64,000 nt of DNA from UBA1081 sp045636025 (GTDB lineage Bacteria > Bacillota > Clostridia > Oscillospirales > Acutalibacteraceae), in the NCBI GenBank assembly GCA_045636025.1, contig JAZTWP010000033.1, positions 62,001 through 126,000 on the forward strand. Reading direction: 5' to 3'. Position numbers and translations under genes: made by a program. The notes under the pieces were generated by a model. That model searched no databases. It was not told the origin of the DNA and worked only from the letters and a program-made list of their open reading frames with translations. Each line of letters starts with the position of its first letter. Position 1 is the stretch's first letter. Shown here piece by piece: positions 17,510 through 27,023 of the stretch.

Positions 17510-17904
17510 ACATTTGCTCCGTTGTTATTATTGTTATTGTTAACATCAACGTTATTGTTCTGATTGTAATTAACATTGTTATCAGGATTGTAATTTCCGT
17601 TATTCACATTATTGTAATTATTGAAATTACCGTTGTTGTAATTATTATAATTATTATAATTATTATTGTTAAAATTACCGTTGTTGTAGTTATTGAAACC
17701 GCCATTCATAGGATTCATCGGCTCTTCGGGAATAATAATAAATGCGATAAGGTATGCAAGAAGACCTGCACCGCCCATTACACAGAAAAGCACAAGAACA
17801 AGTCTTACAATTGTTGAATCAACATTGATGTACTGAGCAAGACCGCCGCATACACCTGCTAATTTTTTATCTGTACGTGAACGATATATTTTTTTTGGCT
17901 GCAT
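17506..17904 (-). CDS. PspC-domain membrane protein with Asn/Tyr-rich tail
   Basis: 132 residues. Residues 1-62 form a PspC domain: KKIYRSRTDKKLAGVCGGLA, YINVDSTIVRLVLVL and a membrane helix ending in AYLIAFIIIPEEP. From about residue 68 the chain is almost only Asn with Tyr, Gly, Phe and Val (runs such as NNYNNYNNYNNGNFNN), encoded by imperfect short repeats. PspC proteins sense or respond to membrane stress. The tail is prone to length change and resembles prion-like sequence; its role is unknown. The ATG has GGAGAGAA upstream. Confidence 0.88.
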   Translation of the reverse strand: MQPKKIYRSRTDKKLAGVCGGLAQYINVDSTIVRLVLVLFCVMGGAGLLAYLIAFIIIPEEPMNPMNGGFNNYNNGNFNNNNYNNYNNYNNGNFNNYNNVNNGNYNPDNNVNYNQNNNVDVNNNNNNNGANV

Positions 17905-17919
17905 AAAAATTCTCTCCTT

Positions 17920-20112
17920 TTATGAACGTTCTATTTTAAGCACACCGTTGATTTTCATCAACTTTGCAATAATCCCCTTGAGATGCTCGGCATTATTGAC
18001 TGCAATTGACATATATATAAGCGTTGTGCCGTCTTTAGGTGCTCTTGTATTGACGTTATGAATCATAACATGCATATTTGCAAGTGCTACAGTAACATCT
18101 GCAAGCATTGACATTCTGTCAATGCAGGAAATTACAAGTGTTGCATTGAAACCGTCACCCTTTGCAGTATCTTCCCAGAAGACTTTTATCCATCTTTCAG
18201 GCTCTGCTGCAAGAGTTGTATTAAGAGGAACGTTGGGACAATCTTTTTTGTGAACAGATACACCGTGTCCTCTTGTAATGAATCCGATAATATCGTCACC
18301 CGGAATAGGGCTGCAACATTTTGAGAGTTTTACAAGGCAATTGTCAATTCCTTCAACAATAACACCCTCACCGCTTGAACGCTTCGGTTTTGTAAGTTTG
18401 ATTTCAACGGGTTTTGTCTGCTCGGCTGTCTGGAATTTTGCAACTTCATCTCTGATCTGAGGCATCATTCTTGAAATGCTGATTCCGCCGTAACCGATTG
18501 CAGCATAGAAATCATCGGAAGTGTTCTGATGCTGTTTCTCTGCAAGAATTTCTATAAGCTTATCCATATTTTCATCGGAAAGTCTTATATTACTTCTTCT
18601 GAGTTCTTTTTCAAATTCTGATTTACCTGCAATGATATTTTCATCTCGTTTTTCTTTCTTGAACCACGATCTGATTTTTGTTCTTGCAGCACCTGTTCTT
18701 ACTATTTTAAGCCAGTCACGGCTGGGACCTTTACCCTGCTGTGAAGTGGTGAGAATTTCAACAATTTCACCTGTTTTTACAACATAATCAATAGGTACAA
18801 TTCTTCCGTCTACCTTTGCACCGGTCATCTTGTTACCGACAGCAGAATGAATCGCATAAGCAAAGTCAATTACTGTTGCGCCTTTGGGAAGACAGATAAC
18901 TGAACCCTTTGGAGTCATAACAAAGACTTCTTCAGGCACAAGGTCACTCTTGATATCCTGAACAATGTCACCTGCATTGCCTGATTCCTGCTGACTTTCA
19001 AGCATCTGTCTTATCCAGAGAAGTCTGTTGTCAACATCTCTGTCGCTTCTGCCCATTTTATATTTCCAATGAGCCGCAATACCGTATTCGGCATTTCTGT
19101 GCATTTCCCATGTTCTTATCTGTACTTCAAAAGGAACACCTTCTTTACCGATAAGGGTTGTATGAAGTGACTGATACATATTCGGCTTGGGAGTTGAAAT
19201 ATAGTCTTTGAATCTGCCGGGAATTGAATGATACATATCGTGAACAATTCCAAGACAGTTGTAACAGTCAATAACAGTATCCACAATAATTCTTACAGCA
19301 TAGATATCATAAATTTCATCATAGCTTTTACCGCCGATGAACATTTTTCTGTAAATACCGTGAACACTCTTGACTCTGCCGTCTACTCTGGCATTTGCAA
19401 CTGTTTCTTGAACACGCTCTGTTATTTTTGATTTTATCTGTTCAAGGAATTCCTGACGCTGAAGATCCTGAACTTCAAGACGGTCTTCAATATCATGATA
19501 TGCCACAGGATCAAGGAAGCTGATTGAACGGTCTTCAAGCTCCTCTTTGAACGCTCTGATACCGAGTCTGTGAGCAATGGGAGCATAGATCTCAAGAGTT
19601 TCCTTGGCGGTCATTCTTCTTTTTTCTTCAGGCACATACTGAAGTGTTCGCATATTGTGAACTCTGTCCGAAAGTTTGATGATGATAACTCTGATATCCT
19701 GCGACATTGCGATAAGCATTTTTCGGAGTGTTTCTGCCTGCTGGTCTTCCCTGTCTGCCATCTGCATACGGTTAATTTTTGTAACACCGTCAACGAGAAG
19801 AGCTATCTCTTCACCAAACAGAGCTTTTATATCCTTGAGTTCATATTCGGTGTCCTCAACAACATCATGAAGCAATGCTGCCGCAACAGAAGGCATATCC
19901 ATTCCCAATTCATCAAAAAGAATTGTTGCAACGGCAAGAGGATGAATAATATACGGTTCACCTGATTTTCTTTTCTGGTCGCCGTGAGCTTCATCCGCAA
20001 GAATGAACGCTTTATCAACAACTGCAAGACTTTCGGGAGAAAAAGATTTTGCAAGTTTCTCTCTCAATTCTTCATATAATTTTTTACCTGTACAATCCGC
20101 ATTTCCGTTCAT
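17920..20112 (-). CDS. rel: Bifunctional (p)ppGpp synthetase/hydrolase Rel
   Basis: 730 residues with the full Rel layout: HD hydrolase domain (LLHDVVEDTEY with His82-Asp83), synthetase domain with GRFKDYISTPKPNMYQSLHT and FEVQIRTWEMH, TGS domain (VFVMTPKGSVICLPKGATVI), helical and zinc-finger-like region (KLSKCCSPIPGD, KKDCPN) and a C-terminal ACT domain. The RFKD form and the intact HD site point to a bifunctional enzyme. The ATG at 20112 follows GGGAGGTGACTGT; the open frame extends upstream into recJ but without a comparable start. It lies 22 bases after recJ. Confidence 0.97.
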   Translation of the reverse strand: MNGNADCTGKKLYEELREKLAKSFSPESLAVVDKAFILADEAHGDQKRKSGEPYIIHPLAVATILFDELGMDMPSVAAALLHDVVEDTEYELKDIKALFGEEIALLVDGVTKINRMQMADREDQQAETLRKMLIAMSQDIRVIIIKLSDRVHNMRTLQYVPEEKRRMTAKETLEIYAPIAHRLGIRAFKEELEDRSISFLDPVAYHDIEDRLEVQDLQRQEFLEQIKSKITERVQETVANARVDGRVKSVHGIYRKMFIGGKSYDEIYDIYAVRIIVDTVIDCYNCLGIVHDMYHSIPGRFKDYISTPKPNMYQSLHTTLIGKEGVPFEVQIRTWEMHRNAEYGIAAHWKYKMGRSDRDVDNRLLWIRQMLESQQESGNAGDIVQDIKSDLVPEEVFVMTPKGSVICLPKGATVIDFAYAIHSAVGNKMTGAKVDGRIVPIDYVVKTGEIVEILTTSQQGKGPSRDWLKIVRTGAARTKIRSWFKKEKRDENIIAGKSEFEKELRRSNIRLSDENMDKLIEILAEKQHQNTSDDFYAAIGYGGISISRMMPQIRDEVAKFQTAEQTKPVEIKLTKPKRSSGEGVIVEGIDNCLVKLSKCCSPIPGDDIIGFITRGHGVSVHKKDCPNVPLNTTLAAEPERWIKVFWEDTAKGDGFNATLVISCIDRMSMLADVTVALANMHVMIHNVNTRAPKDGTTLIYMSIAVNNAEHLKGIIAKLMKINGVLKIERS

Positions 20113-20134
20113 ACAGTCACCTCCCTGAGGTAAG

Positions 20135-22171
20135 TTAATTTTCTTTATAACCGAGTTTTTTAAGTATTTCTGAATTACAGAGTGATACTTTCGGAGCATC
20201 GGGAATCGCAGAATAAACGTTATTCTCAAGATTTATCAATCCCAATTCACAAAAAGCATCAAGCACTACTCTGACTTTGCAGGTCATCTCTGACCCGTAA
20301 CCGAGTTTAAGAGCAATCTGCTCAGGTTCTGCAATACATTTTCTGACAGATTTGACGTATCTGAAAATCTGTGCAGAAAAGTTTCTGTCAGGACAAGCAA
20401 GGGTCTTTTCCTTTTCGCTCAGAGGTTTATTGCCTTTAATTTTGTTATAAAGCATTTCACTCGCAAAGTATTCTTCATCTGAAGCCTTTGCATTTCTTAC
20501 ACCTCTGATGTAAATATTCGGTTTCACTTCACCCTTATACTCATTCTTGTCAATATAAACAGCAAGGTCAACATTGTCTCCTGCTTCAAAAGAAAAGTCT
20601 TCTGCTGACATTCCGAAATACACACCTGCATACTGCTGACCCTTCTTTTCAAAGGTGATTCTTATGTGATTAAGCTTTGTGCCGATAGCCCTGATATTCT
20701 TTATTGTAACATTGTATATACCGAACATCGGCTGAGGATTCTCCGCACCGAATGGTTCAAGTGCCGCAAGACTTTCTACAAATCCCATATCTATTTTTGC
20801 GGGATTGATTTTGCAATCAAGAGTCATAACGGGATAAAAAACATCAAGAGTATCTGCATATTCGTTTATTTTTTTTCTGAACGCATCAATCATTTCATCT
20901 CTCACGGTGAAACCTGCCGCAAGAGTATGACCACCGAAACGGACAAGCAGATCACCTGCCTGAGTCAAAGCTTCAAAGAGTGAAAAACCGTCTATACTTC
21001 TGCAGGAACCCTTTGCTTCGCCGCTGCCGTCACGGGCAATAACCATTGCAGGTTTTCCGTATTTATCAACAAGCTTTGATGCAACAATTCCGATTACACC
21101 TGAATGCCAGTTTTCACCGTCAACCACAAGAACTCTTGAATATTTAAGGTTTTCATCGTTTTCGATTTTTCTGATTGCGTCTTCTATTATTTCAGCTTCT
21201 GTTTCCTGCCTTTTTGCATTAAAAACATCAAGCTTTTCTGCAAGTTCTGTTGCCTCCGATTCATCATCTGTAAGAAGGAGTCTGAGTGCTGTTACTGCAT
21301 CTTCAATACGTCCTGCAGCATTGATACGGGGAGCAATTGTGAATGCAAGACTCTGTGCATTAAGGTCTCTGCCTGCACAGGTATTGTTTTTGAGTGCCTC
21401 AATACCGCATCTTGAAGTTTTATTGATAGCTTCAATACCTTTGACTGCAAGAATTCTGTTTTCACCTTTCAGAGGAACAATATCTGCAATTGTGCCGATT
21501 GCTGCAATGTCTGCAAAATCATCAAGCACACTTTCATAATCACCGTCTTCAAGAGCGGCTATAAGTTTGAATGCAACACCGACACCTGCTGTATCCTTGA
21601 AGGGGCTTGTATCATCAGCTCTGTGAGGATTTACAACAGCAACTGCCTGAGGTAAAGCTTCACCCGGATGATGATGGTCTGTGATAACAAGGTCTATACC
21701 TTTTGAAGCTATGTACTGAGCCTCTTCAACGGAATTGATACCGTTATCAACGGTGATGATGAGATTGACTCCTCTTTCTGCAAGTGTATCAATCGCATCA
21801 ATATGAAGACCGTACCCCTCTTCCATTCTTGATGGAATGTAATATGTTACGTCTGCCCCCTGAGATTCAAGATAGAGATAAAGAAGAGCTGTTGCGGTAA
21901 CACCGTCTGCATCATAGTCACCGTAAACGGCAATTCTCTCAAAATCATCAACAGCTTTTCTTATGCGGTTAACGGCTTTATCCATATCCGCAAGAAGAAA
22001 CGGGTCAGACAACTCAGTTTCGTTATTCAGAAATTCATCAATATCTTCAGGTTCGGTTATTCCTCTTGCTGCAAGCAAAAAAACAGCAAGTTCATCATAA
22101 CCGTATTCATATGCAAGTTCGGCAACACGTTTTTTGTCAAATGACGATATCCGCCAATACTTACGGTTCAA
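20135..22171 (-). CDS. recJ: Single-stranded-DNA exonuclease RecJ
   Basis: 678 residues. The DHH phosphoesterase motifs are visible: VYGDYDADGVTATALLYLYL, ITVDNGI, DLVITDHHHPGE, and the DHHA1 motif VRFGGHTLAAGFTV. RecJ degrades single strands 5' to 3' in recombination and repair. The best start is a TTG at 22171 giving (M)NRKYWRISSFDK, with AAGGA upstream, consistent with the usual RecJ N-terminus. Length is slightly below that of Bacillus RecJ, the C-terminal region being shorter. It heads recJ-rel-pspC-dtd. Confidence 0.95.
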   Translation of the reverse strand: MNRKYWRISSFDKKRVAELAYEYGYDELAVFLLAARGITEPEDIDEFLNNETELSDPFLLADMDKAVNRIRKAVDDFERIAVYGDYDADGVTATALLYLYLESQGADVTYYIPSRMEEGYGLHIDAIDTLAERGVNLIITVDNGINSVEEAQYIASKGIDLVITDHHHPGEALPQAVAVVNPHRADDTSPFKDTAGVGVAFKLIAALEDGDYESVLDDFADIAAIGTIADIVPLKGENRILAVKGIEAINKTSRCGIEALKNNTCAGRDLNAQSLAFTIAPRINAAGRIEDAVTALRLLLTDDESEATELAEKLDVFNAKRQETEAEIIEDAIRKIENDENLKYSRVLVVDGENWHSGVIGIVASKLVDKYGKPAMVIARDGSGEAKGSCRSIDGFSLFEALTQAGDLLVRFGGHTLAAGFTVRDEMIDAFRKKINEYADTLDVFYPVMTLDCKINPAKIDMGFVESLAALEPFGAENPQPMFGIYNVTIKNIRAIGTKLNHIRITFEKKGQQYAGVYFGMSAEDFSFEAGDNVDLAVYIDKNEYKGEVKPNIYIRGVRNAKASDEEYFASEMLYNKIKGNKPLSEKEKTLACPDRNFSAQIFRYVKSVRKCIAEPEQIALKLGYGSEMTCKVRVVLDAFCELGLINLENNVYSAIPDAPKVSLCNSEILKKLGYKEN

Positions 22172-22278
22172 AAAATCAAATCCTTACTTTATATATTAAT
22201 TGCGCATACTTTATCTATTTTATCTTTATATTATAATTAATTTATAAATAAAATACAATGCTTTCGCAAGATTTTTTC

Positions 22279-22306
22279 ACGAAAAATAAGGTTTTTGCAT
22301 AGAATA
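22279..22306 (+). promoter_or_regulatory. Possible sigma-K/sigma-E type promoter of dpaAB
   Basis: CATAGAATA (22298-22306) matches the mother-cell -10 pattern CATAnnnTA, with an AC dinucleotide 17 bases upstream as in sigma-K -35 elements. The predicted start would leave an extremely short leader before AGGAGG at 22311, which weakens the call. Confidence 0.35.
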
Positions 22307-22322
22307 TCACAGGAGGAATGAT

Positions 22323-23171
22323 ATGCAGAACAAACCCACATTTATGATAATCGGCGGCGATTGCCGTTTTTCATACATCAGGACTTTTCTTGAAAGCAAA
22401 GGATACACTGTAAAGCAGATTTACCCGGGTGACTACAAAGCTGATAATTTCCGCGAAACAGATATTTTTATTCTGCCTGTGCCCGTTACCCGTGATAACA
22501 TAAACATCAACACACCTCTTGCGGGAGAATATTTTTACATTGGTGATTTTCTCAGACTGATACCTGAAAATTCACTTGTGGCAGGCGGACTTTTTTCTGA
22601 TGAACTCAAAGAAAAAATTCTTAAAAAGAACGTTAAAGTCTTTGATTATTATACCGATGAAGAGCTTGCAGAGGCAAATGCAATTCCCACGGCAGAGGGA
22701 GTTTTAGGCATTCTCATAAACGCAATACCGATGACGATAAACGGACTCTCCTGCGCTGTTACGGGATACGGAAAATGCGGAAAAGCAACTGCAAAAGCAC
22801 TTAAATCACTCGGTGCCGAGGTAACTGTTTTTGCAAGAAGAGAAGAAAGCATAAAAGAAGCAATCTGTGACGGAATGAATGCTGAATTTTTCTATAAAAT
22901 GCCTTCTCTGGCAAAAGATTTCGGCTGTATTATCAACACCGTACCAGAAAGAGTTATCGACAATGAAATTATCACAAATCTCAGAAAAGACTGTCTGCTG
23001 GTTGAGATTGCATCTGCGCCTTTCGGCATTAATTTTGACAGCGCAAAAGAACACGGAATCAATACCATTAAAGCAGGTTCATTACCGGGACGGATTTCAC
23101 CGAAAACAGCAGGTGAAATAATCTGTAGAACTATACTTTCATATATCGGGAGTGATAACAATGAGCATTAA
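22323..23171 (+). CDS. dpaA: Dipicolinate synthase subunit A
   Basis: 282 residues. There is an N-terminal Rossmann-like domain (FMIIGGDCRFSYIRTFLESK) and a second nucleotide-binding domain (CAVTGYGKCGKATAKALKSL), ending with KAGSLPGRISPKTAGEII, typical of DpaA/SpoVFA. With DpaB it oxidises the dihydrodipicolinate pathway product to dipicolinic acid, the calcium chelator of spore cores, in the mother cell. AGGAGG precedes the ATG by 6 bases. It overlaps dpaB by 11 bases. This is the clearest single sign that the organism makes endospores. Confidence 0.95.
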   Translation: MQNKPTFMIIGGDCRFSYIRTFLESKGYTVKQIYPGDYKADNFRETDIFILPVPVTRDNININTPLAGEYFYIGDFLRLIPENSLVAGGLFSDELKEKILKKNVKVFDYYTDEELAEANAIPTAEGVLGILINAIPMTINGLSCAVTGYGKCGKATAKALKSLGAEVTVFARREESIKEAICDGMNAEFFYKMPSLAKDFGCIINTVPERVIDNEIITNLRKDCLLVEIASAPFGINFDSAKEHGINTIKAGSLPGRISPKTAGEIICRTILSYIGSDNNEH

Positions 23172-23730
23172 CCTTGGCTTTGCAATGTGCGGTTCTTTCT
23201 GCACATTCAGCAAAGTCATACCCTATATCGAAGAATTGAAAAAAACAGGAATAAATATTTTTCCGATAATGTCTTTCAATGCATACAGCACAGACACACG
23301 TTTCGGAAAAGCTGAAGATTTCAACAGAAAAACAGAAGAAATCTGCGGCAGAGAGATAATTCATACACTCACTGCTGCAGAACCTATAGGCCCTAAAAAT
23401 CTTATTGATGCACTTGTGATTGCACCCTGTACGGGCAACACACTTGCAAAACTTTCTCTCGGTATTGCCGACACACCCGTGACACTTGCGGCAAAATCAA
23501 CACTCAGAAACGGAAACCCCGTTATTATTGCAATTTCAACAAATGATGCCCTTAGCAATGCCGCAAAGAACATAGGAAGTCTGATGAATTATAAAAATAT
23601 TTACTTTGTGCCCTACTGTCAGGACGATTGCGAAAATAAACCCACATCAATCGTTGCAGACTTCTCAAAAATCAAGGATACTCTCTTTGAAGCAATGGTC
23701 GGTAAGCAGCTTCAGCCGATTTTATTATAA
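23161..23730 (+). CDS. dpaB: Dipicolinate synthase subunit B (flavoprotein)
   Basis: 189 residues of a flavoprotein-like Rossmann domain: NLGFAMCGSFCTFSKVIP at the start, ALVIAPCTGNTLAKLSLGIA in the middle and VPYCQDDCENKPTSIVADF at the end, as in SpoVFB. It completes dipicolinate synthase with DpaA. The ATG at 23161 is preceded by GGGAG. It is followed by an inverted-repeat element and a shared terminator with ileS. Confidence 0.94.
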   Translation: MSINLGFAMCGSFCTFSKVIPYIEELKKTGINIFPIMSFNAYSTDTRFGKAEDFNRKTEEICGREIIHTLTAAEPIGPKNLIDALVIAPCTGNTLAKLSLGIADTPVTLAAKSTLRNGNPVIIAISTNDALSNAAKNIGSLMNYKNIYFVPYCQDDCENKPTSIVADFSKIKDTLFEAMVGKQLQPILL

Positions 23731-23822
23731 TGAACAATGTACAATGTATAATTTACAATCACGCAGTTATTGCCACATTGTCAGTTCCGGCACACATTGT
23801 ACATTGTAAATTTTTAATTCAC
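23731..23822. repeat. Intergenic repeat with 14-bp inverted ends
   Basis: ACAATGTACAATGT (23734-23747) and ACATTGTACATTGT (23794-23807) are exact inverted repeats around a 46-base core. It resembles the elements at 2912 and 16910 in style, though the cores differ. Confidence 0.7.
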
Positions 23823-23831
23823 AAAGCAAAA

Positions 23832-23855
23832 ACCGCATCGTTTTCACGATGCGGT
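23832..23855. terminator. Shared terminator of dpaAB and ileS
   Basis: ACCGCATCGT and ACGATGCGGT pair around TTTC. T-rich stretches follow on both strands (TTTTTGC on minus, GATTTTTATT on plus). Confidence 0.85.
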
Positions 23856-23865
23856 CTGATTTTTA

Positions 23866-26800
23866 TTAAACTTTTGCAACTGCGATTGTTACATTTTCGC
23901 CGTTGATATCCCATTCCTTGCCGTTTGCAAGTTCTGCATCTGAAATGCTGTCTGAGAGAACAACTGCTGAAATTGCAGATTCATTCTTCTTTGCAATATC
24001 AAAGACTTTTGCGTTGCCTGTTACAGCAACATTGATTCTGTCTGTGACGTTAAAGCCTGAATCCTTACGCATTGTCTGAATCTTACTTACAAGCTCTTTT
24101 ACAAAGCCTTCTTCAATAAGTTCATCAGTAAGAAGTGTATCGAGAGCAACAGTTACACCCTTGTCTGAAACTGTGAATACGCCCTCTTTCTGCTTTGTAT
24201 CGATAAGAACATCTTCAACACCGAGTTCAATGTCACCGCCTGAAAGTGAGAGAACGAGTTTACCTTCGTCATCAAGTGTTTTCTTAGCTGATGAAGGAAG
24301 CTCTGCGAGTGCATTTCTGATTTCACCAAGCATCTTGCCGTACTTGGGTCCGAGTGTCTTAAGCTGAGGCTTGAATGTGTAAGAAACAAGTGACTCTGCA
24401 TCTGAATCAAAGTCAACATTCTTGACATTAAGCTCGTCTCTGATGATTTCAATGTAGCTTTCATCAAGCTTCTTGCTTGCCTGAACATACATTGTGTTAA
24501 GAGGCTGACGATTCTTGATGTTTGAACCGTTTCTTGCAGCTCTGCCGAGAACAACGATATTCATAACTTCATCCATCGCTGTTTCGAGAGCAGTATCAAT
24601 GAGGTTTTCGTTAACTTCGGGATAATCGCAAAGGTGAATACTTGCAGGTGCTGACTTATCAACATTGCATACAAGGTTCTGATAAATAGACTCTGCCATA
24701 AAGGGAATCATAGGAGCTGCAGCCTTTGCTGTTGTAACAAGAGCTGTGTAAAGAGTCATATATGCAGCCTTCTTGTCTTCTGTGACAGTCTGTGCCCAGT
24801 ATCTTTCTCTGCCGCGGCGGACATACCAGTTACTCATTTCGTCAACAAAGCTCTGAAGAGCCTTTGCTGCTTCGGGAATACGGTAATTTGCAAGGTTATC
24901 ATCAACAGTCTTGACCATTGAATTGAGCTTTGAAAGAAGCCACTTATCCATTACTGTAAGCTGACAATCATTGATGTCATACTTTGTGGGATCGAACTTA
25001 TCGATATTTGCATAAAGCACATAGAACGCATAAGTGTTCCAGAGAGTACCCATGAACTTACGCTGACCTTCTGTAACAGCCTTATCGTGGAATCTGTTGG
25101 GAAGCCAGGGTGCTGAGTTAGTGTAGAAATACCAACGGATAGCATCTGCACCGTGCTTTTCAAGTGCATCGAAGGGGTCAACTGCATTGCCCTTTGATTT
25201 ACTCATCTTCTGACCGTTTTCATCCTGAACATGGCCAAGAACGATAACATTCTTATAAGGTGCTTTGTTGAAAATAAGAGTTGAAATTGCAAGAAGTGAA
25301 TAGAACCAACCACGTGTCTGGTCAACAGCTTCTGAAATGAAGTCTGCGGGGAACTGTGATTCAAAAAGTTCCTTGTTTTCAAAGGGATAGTGATGCTGTG
25401 CGAAAGGCATTGCACCTGAGTCGAACCAGCAGTCGATAACTTCGGGAACTCTTGTCATCTGCTTGCCGCATTCGGGACACTTGATTGTGACAGCATCAAT
25501 ATACGGTCTGTGAAGTTCGATTTCATCAGGACAGTTGTCGCTCATTGACTTGAGCTCTTCAATTGAACCTACCGAATGACGGTGACCGCATTCACATTCC
25601 CAGATATTAAGAGGTGTACCCCAGTATCTGTTACGGCTGATGCCCCAGTCCTGAACGTTTTCAAGCCAGTCACCGAATCTACCCTTACCGATGCTTTCGG
25701 GAATCCAGTTGATTGTATTATTATTTCTGATAAGATCTTCACGGACAGCAGTCATCTTGATGAACCATGATTCTCTTGCGTAGTAGATAAGAGGGGTGTC
25801 ACATCTCCAGCAGTGGGGATAATCATGCTCAAACTTGGGAGCATCGAAAAGCATACCCATTTTGTCAAGGTCAACAAGGATTTTCGGGTCTGCTTCTTTT
25901 ACAAAAATACCCTCATAGGGAGTTTCTGCAGTCATGTTACCCTTACCGTCAACAAACTGAACAAAGGGAAGGTCATACTTTCTGCCGACTCTTGCGTCGT
26001 CTTCACCGAATGCAGGTGCACAGTGAACGATACCTGTACCGTCTGTCATTGTTACATAGCTGTCGCACATTACGAAGAAAGCCTTCTTATTCTGCTTTTC
26101 ACAAACGGGAGCAACAAAATCAAAGAGGGGTTCGTATTCTTTATATTCAAGAGCCTGACCGGGGAATGTGTCAAGCACTTCGTATGCAGGAGCATCTTCT
26201 GTAGCAAGTTTACCGAGAACTTTGTCAAGAAGAGCTTCTGCCATATAATATGTGCAACCGTCTGCAGCCTTAACTTTGCAGTAAGTATCTTTGGGATTTA
26301 CACAAAGTGCTGTGTTTGAAGGAAGTGTCCAGGGTGTTGTTGTCCATGCAAGGAAATATGCATCTTCGCCTGCAACCTTGAAACGTACAACTGCTGAGCG
26401 TTCTTTTACAAGTTTATAGCCCTGTGCAACTTCGTGTGATGAAAGAGGTGTTCCGCAACGGGGACAATAAGGAACAATTTTGAAGCCCTTGTAAAGAAGG
26501 TCTTTTTCGTAAATCTTCTTGAGTGCCCACCACTCTGACTCGATGAATTCATTATGATATGTTACATAAGGATCATCCATATCAGCCCAGAAACCAACTG
26601 TACGTGAGAAATCTTCCCACATACCCTTATATTTCCATACACTTTCTTTGCAGTGACCGATGAAGGGATCAAGACCGTATTCTTCGATCTGTTCCTTACC
26701 GTCAAGACCGAGAAGCATTTCTACTTCAAGTTCAACGGGAAGACCGTGTGTATCCCAACCTGCTTTACGGGGAACCATACAGCCTTTGATTGTTCTGTAA

Positions 26801-27009
26801 CGGGGAATCATATCCTTGATAACACGTGTAAGAACGTGACCGATATGGGGTTTGCCGTTAGCTGTGGGAGGTCCGTCATAGAAAACATAGGGAGTGCCTT
26901 TTGCTTTTTCTTCAATACTCTTTTCAAAAATCTTTTCGTCACGCCAGAATTTTTCTATCTTCTTTTCCTGCTCGACGAAATTCACATTGGGGGAAATAGG
27001 ATCGTACAT
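23866..27009 (-). CDS. ileS: Isoleucyl-tRNA synthetase, long (eukaryote-like, type 2) form
   Basis: 1047 residues. HIGH motif in PPTANGKPHIGHVLTRV and KMSKS in GQKMSKSKGNAVDPFDAL; editing-domain text TTPWTLPSNTAL and GTGIVHCAPAFGEDDARVG; zinc-type cysteines in CPRCGTPLS and ECECGHRHS. The chain is about 120 residues longer than Bacillus IleS and has the long C-terminal region of the clade shared with eukaryotic cytosolic enzymes, which is known for low sensitivity to mupirocin. The ATG at 27009 follows AAAGGAGATTTTCAG. It is controlled by the T-box leader just upstream. Confidence 0.97.
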   Translation of the reverse strand: MYDPISPNVNFVEQEKKIEKFWRDEKIFEKSIEEKAKGTPYVFYDGPPTANGKPHIGHVLTRVIKDMIPRYRTIKGCMVPRKAGWDTHGLPVELEVEMLLGLDGKEQIEEYGLDPFIGHCKESVWKYKGMWEDFSRTVGFWADMDDPYVTYHNEFIESEWWALKKIYEKDLLYKGFKIVPYCPRCGTPLSSHEVAQGYKLVKERSAVVRFKVAGEDAYFLAWTTTPWTLPSNTALCVNPKDTYCKVKAADGCTYYMAEALLDKVLGKLATEDAPAYEVLDTFPGQALEYKEYEPLFDFVAPVCEKQNKKAFFVMCDSYVTMTDGTGIVHCAPAFGEDDARVGRKYDLPFVQFVDGKGNMTAETPYEGIFVKEADPKILVDLDKMGMLFDAPKFEHDYPHCWRCDTPLIYYARESWFIKMTAVREDLIRNNNTINWIPESIGKGRFGDWLENVQDWGISRNRYWGTPLNIWECECGHRHSVGSIEELKSMSDNCPDEIELHRPYIDAVTIKCPECGKQMTRVPEVIDCWFDSGAMPFAQHHYPFENKELFESQFPADFISEAVDQTRGWFYSLLAISTLIFNKAPYKNVIVLGHVQDENGQKMSKSKGNAVDPFDALEKHGADAIRWYFYTNSAPWLPNRFHDKAVTEGQRKFMGTLWNTYAFYVLYANIDKFDPTKYDINDCQLTVMDKWLLSKLNSMVKTVDDNLANYRIPEAAKALQSFVDEMSNWYVRRGRERYWAQTVTEDKKAAYMTLYTALVTTAKAAAPMIPFMAESIYQNLVCNVDKSAPASIHLCDYPEVNENLIDTALETAMDEVMNIVVLGRAARNGSNIKNRQPLNTMYVQASKKLDESYIEIIRDELNVKNVDFDSDAESLVSYTFKPQLKTLGPKYGKMLGEIRNALAELPSSAKKTLDDEGKLVLSLSGGDIELGVEDVLIDTKQKEGVFTVSDKGVTVALDTLLTDELIEEGFVKELVSKIQTMRKDSGFNVTDRINVAVTGNAKVFDIAKKNESAISAVVLSDSISDAELANGKEWDINGENVTIAVAKV

Positions 27010-27023
27010 CTGAAAATCTCCTT

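Noticed and set aside
17278..17817. Plus-strand frame rich in Ile/Val opposite dtd and pspC
   Set aside because: It is the complement of the Asn-codon repeats of the PspC tail and has no start signal.
25813..26319. Plus-strand frame inside ileS
   Set aside because: It is a shadow of the synthetase coding sequence, with Cys-rich, non-family text.
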